Source: Herbiconiux aconitum
Lineage (GTDB): Bacteria > Actinomycetota > Actinomycetes > Actinomycetales > Microbacteriaceae
DNA length: 64,000 nt
Direction: 5' to 3'
Assembly: GCF_024979235.1 (NCBI RefSeq)
Contig: NZ_JANLCM010000002.1
Location: forward strand, 1,240,001 to 1,304,000
Shown: positions 44,906 through 52,485 of the stretch, one piece after another
How positions within the stretch are numbered: position 1 is the stretch's first letter
Layout: every line of letters begins with the position of its first letter
Program-made: the position numbers and the translations under genes
The notes under the pieces: model-generated
Databases searched by the model: none
The model's input: the letters and a program-made list of their open reading frames with translations, nothing else
Told to the model about the DNA's origin: nothing

Positions 44906-47283
44906 CCGACGCCTCCCCCACCGACCCCACGACGCCGCACGACACCGCGAACCCCGGATTCACCCTGGGCTCGTCGCACGTGCTGCTCACGGGGGCCACC
45001 GGCTTCGTGGGGCAGGCCGTGCTCGAGCGGCTGCTGTCGTCGCATCCGGACACCCGGATCTCGTTGCTGATCCGCCCGAAGTCGACCGCCAGCGGCGAAT
45101 CGCGACTCACCACCCTGCTGAAGAAGCCCGTGTTCCGGGTCTGGCGGGAGTCGGTCGGCGCCGACGGCGTGGAGCGCGCGGTGCGCGAGCGCATCACCGT
45201 CGTGCAGGGCGACCTCGCGAACCCGGGTGAGCTGCCCGGCGACCTCGACGTCGTGATCCACGGCGCATCGACCGTGAGCTTCGACCCGCCGATCGACGAG
45301 GCGTTCCAGACCAACGTCGACGGCGCCACCGGCATCTACGGCGCGCTGCTCGCCTCGGGCAGCGACCCGCACGTCGTGCACGTCTCCACCGCCTACGTGG
45401 GCGGGATGCGCAAAGGCGTTCGCCTCGAAGCCTCCCTCGAGCACGAGATCGACTGGCGCATCGAGAACGCCGCCGCGAAGTCGGCCCGTCTCCGCGTGGA
45501 GATGGCCTCACGTCAGCCCGAGGTGCTGCAGAGCCTCTTGAACACCTCTCGCGCCAAGCTCGGCAAGGTGGGCCCGCAGGCCGTCGCGGCCGACGCCGAG
45601 GCTGCCCGTATCGAATGGGTCACCAAGCGGCTCATCGAGAGCGGCCGCATCCGCGCCGAGTCGCTCGGGTGGACGGATGTCTACACCCTCACCAAGGCCT
45701 TCGCCGAACGCGCCGCCGAAGAACTCTGGGGCACCGCCGGGCACCGCCTGTCGATCGTGCGGCCCTCCATCATCGAGAGCGCGCTGCGGCATCCGTTCCC
45801 AGGCTGGCTCGACGGCTTCAAGGTCGCCGACCCGCTGATCATGGCCTACGGTCGTGGGCAGCTGCCCGAGTTCCCGGGCGTGCCCGACTCGATCCTCGAC
45901 GTCATCCCGGTCGACTTCGTGGTGAACGCCATCCTCGCCGCCGCGGTCACACCCGCGAAGGTCGACGAGCCGAACTACTACCAGGTGGTCTCCGGCGCCC
46001 GCAACCCGCTGCCGTTCCACACGATGTACGAGAACGTCAAAGAGTTCTTCACCACCAACCCGATGCCGCACGTCGACGGGCCGATCCAGGTGCCGTCGTG
46101 GCGTTTCCCGGGCGGCCGATCGGTCGAGCGCACGCTCAAACTGCAGGAGCGCCTGGCCTCGGCCGCCGACGACATGGTGGGACGGATGCCGTCCACCACC
46201 CGCACCCGCCGCTGGACCCAGGCGCTGCACCGCCGCCAGTCCGGGCTCACCCAGCTGCGCTACTTCGCCGAGCTCTACCGCGCCTACGTGCAGACCGAGC
46301 TCATCTTCGACGATCGCAACACCCGAGCACTGGATGCGAGCATCCCGTCGGAGCTGCGGGCCGACCGCTCGTTCGACGTGGTGGACATCGACTGGCACGA
46401 CTACTTCCAGAAGGTGCACTTCCCCTCGATCACCGGCCTCACCAAGGCCTACGCGTCGCGTCCGGCCGGCAAGGCCCGCGCCAAGCGCGCCCTTCCGGTG
46501 CGTGACGATGTGCTCGCGGTCTTCGACTTCGAGGGCACGGTCGTGGAGTCGAACCTCGTGGAGCAATACCTCTGGGTGCGGCTCGGCCTCATCCCGAAAG
46601 CGCAGTGGCCTCAGGAATTCGCCTCGCTGATGCTCTCGGTGCCGAAGTACCTGCGGGTCGACCACCGCGACCGGGGCGAGTTCATCCGCACCCTGGTGCG
46701 CCGCTACCGCGGCATCAAGGTCGCCGACGTGCAGCAGCTGGTGCGGGGGCGCTTCGGCGCCGCCATGCTATCACGAGCGATTCCGGATGCGCTCGATCGC
46801 GTCGCGCAGCACCGCGCCGCCGGTCACCGCACGGTTCTCGTCACCGGTGCCACATCCTCTGCGGCAGAGCCCTTTGCGCAGTTCTTCGACGACGTCGTGG
46901 CCGGCGAGATGCACGCGAACAAGGGCGTGCTCACCGGCTACCTCGCCACTCCCCCGCTGGTCGACGAGGCGCGGGCCGCGTGGCTCCGCGAATACGCCAC
47001 GAAGCACGGCGCGAACCTCAGCCAGTCCTACGGCTACGGCGACAGCCTCGCCGACGTGGCGTGGCTCCAGTTGCTGGGAAACGCCACAGTGGTCAACCCC
47101 GACACCGAACTGTATCGGCACGCGCAACGAACAAAGTGGACAGTCGAAGACTGGACCAGGCGTACGTCGGAAAACCAGGTGATTCCGGGTAACCTGAGCC
47201 TGCTACCCGACGCACCGCGGCCGACCGCCGCACAGCCCGCACCCGAGGAAGGAGACCGGTCGAACGCGAACGACGCGCGCTGA
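44902..47283 (+). CDS. Fatty-acyl-CoA reductase (FAR) fused to a HAD-family domain
   Basis: This 793-residue fusion has an N-terminal extended SDR domain with the nucleotide motif TGATGFVGQ (about 30-38). The YTLTK catalytic Tyr-Lys pair (about 258) follows, then the FAR-type sterile region (about 340-520). This class reduces acyl-CoA to fatty alcohol. The C-terminal part (about 535-770) is a HAD-IB fold with FDFEGT, TGATSS and GYGDSLAD. The second acid of the DxD motif is Glu544 instead of Asp, so phosphatase activity is doubtful. Fatty alcohol is exactly the co-substrate of AGPS, encoded across the divergent promoter. Confidence 0.87.
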   Translation: MTDASPTDPTTPHDTANPGFTLGSSHVLLTGATGFVGQAVLERLLSSHPDTRISLLIRPKSTASGESRLTTLLKKPVFRVWRESVGADGVERAVRERITVVQGDLANPGELPGDLDVVIHGASTVSFDPPIDEAFQTNVDGATGIYGALLASGSDPHVVHVSTAYVGGMRKGVRLEASLEHEIDWRIENAAAKSARLRVEMASRQPEVLQSLLNTSRAKLGKVGPQAVAADAEAARIEWVTKRLIESGRIRAESLGWTDVYTLTKAFAERAAEELWGTAGHRLSIVRPSIIESALRHPFPGWLDGFKVADPLIMAYGRGQLPEFPGVPDSILDVIPVDFVVNAILAAAVTPAKVDEPNYYQVVSGARNPLPFHTMYENVKEFFTTNPMPHVDGPIQVPSWRFPGGRSVERTLKLQERLASAADDMVGRMPSTTRTRRWTQALHRRQSGLTQLRYFAELYRAYVQTELIFDDRNTRALDASIPSELRADRSFDVVDIDWHDYFQKVHFPSITGLTKAYASRPAGKARAKRALPVRDDVLAVFDFEGTVVESNLVEQYLWVRLGLIPKAQWPQEFASLMLSVPKYLRVDHRDRGEFIRTLVRRYRGIKVADVQQLVRGRFGAAMLSRAIPDALDRVAQHRAAGHRTVLVTGATSSAAEPFAQFFDDVVAGEMHANKGVLTGYLATPPLVDEARAAWLREYATKHGANLSQSYGYGDSLADVAWLQLLGNATVVNPDTELYRHAQRTKWTVEDWTRRTSENQVIPGNLSLLPDAPRPTAAQPAPEEGDRSNANDAR

Positions 47284-47295
47284 CCGACATCTCTC

Positions 47296-48090
47296 ATGGC
47301 ATTCGACATCGACAAGTACACGGAGACCTCGCAGAAGGTCGCGTGGCAAGATCTCGACTTCTCGGACTTCCGCGAGCATCCGCTGCCCGAGGGCACGCTG
47401 CGCTCGCTCCGCTACATGTGCGACATCGAGTACCACACGGTGTGCTACCTCCGCGACATGCTGGTGACCCCCTCGCACAAAGACGAAGACGTCACGGCCT
47501 TCATGACCATGTGGAACCGCGAGGAGTTCTGGCACGGTGAGGCTCTCGCCGCCGTTCTGGCCGAGCACGACATCATCGTCGACTTCGACGAACTGAAGGC
47601 CACGCGCCTGAAGCTCGGCTGGAAAGACCGGCTCGACCCCGTGAAGCAGTCGCTGCTCGGCAACATCGTGGGCTCGGGATTCATCGCCGTGCACATGGTG
47701 TGGGGGGCGGCCAACGAATGGTCGGCCGTCGCTGCATACAACCGTCTGGCCGATCTCGAGGCGCATCCGGTGCTCGCCGAACTGCTGCGGCGCATCGCGA
47801 AGCAAGAGGCGCGGCACGTCGCGTTCTACGCCACCCAGGCCCGCGAACGCCTCGCCAAGAGCAAGAAGGCCCAGGTTCTGGCGCGCTTCGCGCTGAAGAA
47901 CTTCTGGGGCCCGGTGGGCTCGGGCGTGATGACGGATGCCGAGGTCAAGCACGTGATGGGCCACCTGATGGGAGGCCCCGACGGCCGTCGTGAGGCCGCC
48001 AAGATCGATGCCCACATCGCGCGGATGCCGGGCCTCGACGGCCTCACCATCGTGCAAGACGCCCTCGACGCCCGAGGCATCGCGGCGTAA
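47296..48090 (+). CDS. Ferritin-like di-iron protein, soluble desaturase type
   Basis: This 264-residue all-helical protein has a full carboxylate di-iron set: Glu45 (DIEYH), Glu77-x-x-His80 (WNREEFWHGEAL), Glu141 (NEW) and Glu171-x-x-His174 (KQEARHVAFY). The order Glu, ExxH, Glu, ExxH and the W-x-x-EE-x-x-HG block recall soluble acyl-ACP desaturases. It has no membrane helix. It begins 12 bases after the FAR gene, so all three plus-strand genes form one operon. In an ether-lipid locus it is a candidate for oxygen-dependent desaturation, for example of the alkyl chain next to the ether oxygen; this is inference. Confidence 0.8.
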   Translation: MAFDIDKYTETSQKVAWQDLDFSDFREHPLPEGTLRSLRYMCDIEYHTVCYLRDMLVTPSHKDEDVTAFMTMWNREEFWHGEALAAVLAEHDIIVDFDELKATRLKLGWKDRLDPVKQSLLGNIVGSGFIAVHMVWGAANEWSAVAAYNRLADLEAHPVLAELLRRIAKQEARHVAFYATQARERLAKSKKAQVLARFALKNFWGPVGSGVMTDAEVKHVMGHLMGGPDGRREAAKIDAHIARMPGLDGLTIVQDALDARGIAA

Positions 48091-48109
48091 CGCCCCCGCT
48101 CGTCGCGCG

Positions 48110-48260
48110 CACCTCCTCGCGGCCCGCGCGCACCTCCTCGCGGCTCGCGCGCACCTCCCCGCTCGTCCGCACCTCCTCGCGGCCCGCGCGCACCTCCTTG
48201 CTCGTCGCGCGCACCTCCTCGCGGCCCGCTCGCACCTCCCCGCTCGTCGCGCGCACCTCC
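48110..48260. repeat. 21-bp minisatellite, eight units
   Basis: CACCTCC begins at 48110, 48131, 48152, 48170, 48191, 48212, 48233 and 48254, giving a 21-base period with one 18-base step. Units read roughly GCGCGCACCTCCTCGCGGCCC. Located after the di-iron gene stop. Confidence 0.9.
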
Positions 48261-48262
48261 CG

Positions 48263-48320
48263 GCGACTCGCCACAATCCGCCCTCTTCTCGCGATTTCGG
48301 GGCGGATTGTGGCGAGTCGC
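48263..48320. terminator. Perfect 21-bp stem between convergent genes
   Basis: Arms 48263-48283 and 48300-48320 (GCGACTCGCCACAATCCG... and complement) pair without mismatch around a 16-base loop. It lies between the di-iron gene and the aldo-keto reductase, whose stops face each other, so it may terminate both. The right arm shares TTCGGGGCGGATTGTGG with the leader at about 3309. Confidence 0.65.
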
Positions 48321-48327
48321 GATGAGG

Positions 48328-49304
<977 letters not shown>

Positions 49305-49308
<4 letters not shown>

Positions 49309-49685
49309 CGTTCGTTCCTTTCTTTGTAGCTCGCGATCTTGTAGTCGATCGCGGCCAGACTCTTGGTCATCTCGCCCAACTGGGCGACGACCGACATCCG
49401 GTGCCGCAGCAGCAGTTCGAGCCGCGCCTCCTCGGTGTCGGCGCCGTCGCGGGCGAGAACGGCGTATTCCTTGATGCGCGAGATCGGCATCGCGGTGAGC
49501 CGCAGTTTCGTGAGGAAGCGCAACCAGGTCACGTCGCCCTCCGTGTAGCGCCGATGCGTCGATGAGGCACGGCCGATCGGATGCAGCAGCAGGCCCTCGC
49601 GCTCGTAGTACCGGAGGGTGTGCGTCGAGACTCCGACCAGCTCGGCGACCTCGGCGATCGAGAGAGGTTCGTCCGTCATCGTCAT
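49305..49685 (-). CDS. MerR family transcriptional regulator
   Basis: This 126-residue regulator has the MerR winged helix ([26 protein letters not shown]) and the wing [12 protein letters not shown], followed by a dimerisation coiled coil. There is no cysteine cluster, so it is not a metal sensor; aldo-keto-reductase-linked MerR proteins usually sense organic stress compounds. Starts at ATG 49685, or two codons later. The promoter carries the expected elongated spacer and dyad. Confidence 0.92.
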
Positions 49686-49692
49686 GTCATTC

Positions 49693-49723
49693 ACGATAGA
49701 ACTTCGAGTGCACTCGAAGTCAA
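49693..49723 (-). promoter_or_regulatory. MerR-type promoter with 19-bp spacer and palindromic operator
   Basis: On the minus strand TTGACT (49718-49723) and TATCGT (49693-49698) are separated by 19 bases, the over-long spacing that MerR activators correct by DNA distortion. The perfect 20-base palindrome ACTTCGAGTGCACTCGAAGT (49701-49720) fills the spacer and reaches three bases into the -35 element. Confidence 0.85.
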
Positions 49724-49763
49724 AGCACTGTCGGCATTCGCGTCGAACGTCCATACTTCACTC

Positions 49764-50198
49764 ATGAAGTTCACGAGCACGATCCTGGCCAGCGGCAAGA
49801 CGGCGACCGGCATCCCGGTGCCGGAGAGCGTCGTGGAGGAGCTGGATGCGGGCAAGCGCATCCCGGTCGTCGTCACGATCAACGGGTACAGCTACCGCAG
49901 TTCGATCGTGTTCTACACGGGGCAGTACTTGATCGCGCTGAGCGCCGAGAACCGTGCGGGTGCGGGTGTTGCGGCGGGCGACGAGATCGAGGTCGACGTG
50001 CAGATCGACGACCAGCCGCGCGAGGTTGAGGTGCCGAAAGCCCTTGCCGACGCGCTGGCGCAGGATGCCGACGCCGCAGCCGCTTTCGCCGCGCTCTCCT
50101 ACTCGAAGAAGCGCGCCATCGTGCTCTCGGTCGAGGGTGCGAAGACCGACGAGACGCGGGAGCGCCGAGTCGCCAAAGCGCTCGACGAACTGGTGTGA
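49764..50198 (+). CDS. DUF1905/YdeI-type (OmdA-like) protein
   Basis: This 144-residue cytoplasmic protein has two modules: an N-terminal DUF1905 beta-barrel (FTSTILASGKTATGIPVP to about residue 90) and a C-terminal helical YdeI/OmdA-like segment (ALADALAQDADAAAAFAALSYSKKRAIV). Function is unknown; relatives are small stress-associated proteins. Divergent from the MerR operon. The stop is followed by about 57 unremarkable bases and then repeat copy B. Confidence 0.82.
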   Translation: MKFTSTILASGKTATGIPVPESVVEELDAGKRIPVVVTINGYSYRSSIVFYTGQYLIALSAENRAGAGVAAGDEIEVDVQIDDQPREVEVPKALADALAQDADAAAAFAALSYSKKRAIVLSVEGAKTDETRERRVAKALDELV

Positions 50199-50255
50199 GT
50201 GGGCGGGGGGTCGGGGGGCCGGAAGGCGGTACCGAGGCTTAGGGGCGCTCGACGG

Positions 50256-50685
50256 GGGTACCGGCCCGCCGCCCTTCGGGCTCGCCCGGCCTTCGGCTGG
50301 GCGGGCCCTTATGCTCGCGCCGCCGCTTCTGCGGCGCGAGGCGACATGTTCGGCTGAGGTCGCTATCGCGGCCTCGGCCTCACCCTGGGTCGTCGAGCGC
50401 GGCCCGCGGCCTGCGCTCTCGTTTCCCAAACACTTGGGACGCTCAACGGAACGACGGAGGCGGCGCGGAACTACGGGCTGAGGCTCCGTCGCTTCCGGTG
50501 TGGGCCCCGAAACTCCGTCGTATCGCACACGCGGGGGCGGCACGGCACGCAACAGGCCTTTATCGACGACCCAGGGTGACGGCGAGGCCGCGAAGCGACC
50601 TCACCGGAACATGTCGCGCGGCGCCGGGCAGGGACCGGCGACGCCCGAGGACGCCGCGCGAAGCACGGCGCCCGAGGCAACTAAC
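50256..50685 (-). repeat. Structured dispersed repeat, copy B (~430 bp, inverted)
   Basis: Reverse complement of copy A (33133-33569), aligning end to end with scattered substitutions and a few short indels. It runs from GTTAGTTGCCTCGGG next to the small membrane protein's stop to GGGTACC near 50256. Like copy A it lies between convergent genes and carries nested inverted repeats. The pair bounds about 17 kb in inverted orientation. Confidence 0.9.
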
Positions 50686-50847
50686 TCAGTGCCGACGCTG
50701 CGTCGGCAGCACCGAGAACACGATGAACAGCGACGCCGAGACGCAGAGGATGCCGCCGAAGAACACCCAGGCGTTCGAGAACTGGCCGAAGAGGAAGAGT
50801 CCGAGGAGGAAGAGCAGGATCGCCCCGATTGCAGCGAGCACGTTCAT
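50686..50847 (-). CDS. 53-residue two-helix membrane protein
   Basis: This small protein starts MNVLAAIGAILLFLLGLFLF and ends PTQRRH. It has two hydrophobic helices (about 4-20 and 26-47) joined by a short GQFSNAW turn. The start is well supported by GGAGG seven bases upstream. I do not recognise a family. It is divergent from the Tag-like gene and abuts repeat copy B. Confidence 0.75.
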   Translation of the reverse strand: MNVLAAIGAILLFLLGLFLFGQFSNAWVFFGGILCVSASLFIVFSVLPTQRRH

Positions 50848-50890
50848 GGTCAATCCTCCGATATCTGCGACTTCCCCAATACTAGAGGGT

Positions 50891-51517
50891 GTGAGCGAAC
50901 GAGCCGACGAGACACCGGGTGTTGTCGTGGGGGCGGACGGACTCGCCCGGCCTCCCTGGGCATCCGTCGACCCGCTGCTGCAGGAGTACTACGACACCGA
51001 GTGGGGCATGCCGGTACGGGATGAGCAGGGGTTGTTCGAACGGGTGAGTCTCGAGGCGTTCCAGTCGGGCCTGTCGTGGGCCACGATTCTGCGCAAGCGG
51101 CCCGCCTTCCGGGTGGCCTTCGACGGCTTCGATCCGGATGTCGTGGCGGCCTACGGCGACGAGGACGTGGAGCGCCTGCTGCAGAATGCGGGGATCATCC
51201 GCAACCGCGCGAAGATCACGGCCACCATCCACAACGCCCGCGCCACGGTGGCGTTGCGCGACGACCCCACGGTGTCGGGTGGGCTCGCCGGCTTGATCTG
51301 GTCCTTCCAGCCCACGCGCACGCCGGAGCCGGTGGCGTTGGCCGACATCCCGACCACGTCGCCGGAATCGTTGGCGCTGTCGACGGCCCTGCGCATCAAG
51401 GGGTTCCGATTCGTCGGCCCCACCACGATGTTCGCGCTCATGGAAGCGGTGGGTGTGATCGACACCCACCTGCTCGGCAGCCACCGACGGGGCAGCTCCG
51501 GGGTCTGGGCGCGGTGA
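50891..51517 (+). CDS. DNA-3-methyladenine glycosylase I (Tag-like)
   Basis: This 208-residue glycosylase has the Tag pattern DPLLQEYYDTEWG, GLFERVSLEAFQSGLSWATIL (with the catalytic Glu in the helix) and NAGIIRNRAKI. A Trp/Thr-rich end follows (GFRFVGPTTMFALMEAVGVIDTHL). The residues that form the Zn snap in E. coli Tag are mostly lost: no N-terminal Cys, Tyr for His in YYDTEWG and Ser for the late Cys. It may therefore hold its ends together without metal. GTG start; a leading AGAGGGT is very close. Confidence 0.85.
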   Translation: MSERADETPGVVVGADGLARPPWASVDPLLQEYYDTEWGMPVRDEQGLFERVSLEAFQSGLSWATILRKRPAFRVAFDGFDPDVVAAYGDEDVERLLQNAGIIRNRAKITATIHNARATVALRDDPTVSGGLAGLIWSFQPTRTPEPVALADIPTTSPESLALSTALRIKGFRFVGPTTMFALMEAVGVIDTHLLGSHRRGSSGVWAR

Positions 51518-51529
51518 CCGCCACCGACT

Positions 51530-51577
51530 GATCGGGCCCCGGATCGGGCCCCGGATCGCGCCCCGGATCGCGCCCGG
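51530..51577. repeat. 12-bp tandem repeat, four units
   Basis: GATCGGGCCCCG twice, then two GATCGCGCCC variants, directly after the Tag gene and before the acetyltransferase. Intergenic, no coding meaning seen. Confidence 0.85.
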
Positions 51578-51626
51578 CATGGCGCTCGGGCTCGCGGATC
51601 GGCCGCGGGTCTGGTTCGCTAGAACC

Positions 51627-51956
51627 ATGAGCGACGAGAAGCAGACGGAGACCGTCATCCGCAACGAGCCGGAGCAGCACCGCTACGTGATCGAGGCCGA
51701 TGGCCAGGAGGTCGGGTTCACGCAGTACACCGACCGTGGTGAGCAGCGCGTGTTCCTGCACACCCTGATCGACCCGGCGCAGGAGGGGCGCGGTTACGGC
51801 AGCACCCTGATGGCGGGCGTGCTCGGTCAGGTGCGGGATGCGGGCCTGCGTGCAGTGCCGATCTGCCCGTTCATGGCGGGCTACCTCGAGCGGCACCACG
51901 AGTTCGACGACGTGGTCGACCCGGCCACGATCGAGTTACGCGCCTCGCTCCGCTGA
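51627..51956 (+). CDS. GCN5-like N-acetyltransferase (YidJ/NATD1 type)
   Basis: This 109-residue small acetyltransferase has a compact GNAT fold with HRYVIEADGQEVGFTQY, VFLHTLIDPAQEGRGYGSTLM (the acetyl-CoA loop) and VPICPFMAGYLERHHEFDDVV. These match the YidJ/NATD1 family of minimal GNATs. Substrate unknown. Convergent with the VOC gene; copy 2 of the 64-bp palindrome begins right after its stop. Confidence 0.9.
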   Translation: MSDEKQTETVIRNEPEQHRYVIEADGQEVGFTQYTDRGEQRVFLHTLIDPAQEGRGYGSTLMAGVLGQVRDAGLRAVPICPFMAGYLERHHEFDDVVDPATIELRASLR

Positions 51957-52020
51957 TTCGGGAGGAGAAGAGCGCAACGGCGGCCGCAGACGACCGTCGT
52001 TCGACGCAGCTCCTCCCGAA
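51957..52020. repeat. 64-bp palindromic repeat, copy 2
   Basis: Same termini (TTCGGGAGGAG and CTCCTCCCGAA) and same length as copies 1 and 3, with a weaker inner stem. It starts on the base after the acetyltransferase stop codon and lies between convergent genes. Confidence 0.85.
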
Positions 52021-52030
52021 AAGACGCGGG

Positions 52031-52417
52031 TCAGTCGGTGAGCACCGACAGCACGTTGCCCGACGGGTCGAGGAACCACGCGATGTCGGGCCCCATGTTC
52101 GCGGCCCTGCCGCGCAGCACACCCTTCTCGTCCTGCTCCTCCATGCCGTCGTAGTGCTGCATCGACACTCCCGCCGCCGCGAGTTCGTCGATGGCCACGT
52201 CGATGTCGTCGACCACGAGGTTCAGCACGGTGAAGGTCGCGGGTACGTGGTCGTCTTTCGGGTAGGCGATCACCGACGCACCTCCCGGCAGGGTGATCTC
52301 GAGGATGCCCATGGCGTCCGGACTGACCTTGAGGCCGAGGGTCTCGGTGTAGAACGCCCGGGTGGCCTCGATGTCGCGAACGCTGAAGCCGCTGAAGCCG
52401 TGTTTCGTGCTGAGCAT
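52031..52417 (-). CDS. VOC family (glyoxalase-like) protein
   Basis: This 128-residue beta-alpha-beta-beta-beta protein has the VOC arrangement FSVRDIEATRAFYTETLGL, then VLNLVVDDIDVAIDELAAAG, and the closing WFLDPSGNVLSVLTD. Relatives include lactoylglutathione lyases, dioxygenases and antibiotic-binding proteins; metal ligands are not all identifiable, so no reaction is assigned. Single gene. Confidence 0.88.
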   Translation of the reverse strand: MLSTKHGFSGFSVRDIEATRAFYTETLGLKVSPDAMGILEITLPGGASVIAYPKDDHVPATFTVLNLVVDDIDVAIDELAAAGVSMQHYDGMEEQDEKGVLRGRAANMGPDIAWFLDPSGNVLSVLTD

Positions 52418-52485
52418 GTGGTCGATCCTTCCGCATCATGTGAACAGTGTCCACAATGGCACGGACGCCGCCTCGCGTCCACCGC

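Noticed and set aside
48110..48260. CRISPR array
   Set aside because: The 21-base repeats are contiguous with no unique spacers, and no cas genes are present.
48044..48274. Possible heptapeptide-repeat protein on the minus strand
   Set aside because: Its only start is a GTG inside a palindrome, without ribosome site, and it overlaps the end of the di-iron gene. Treated as a minisatellite.
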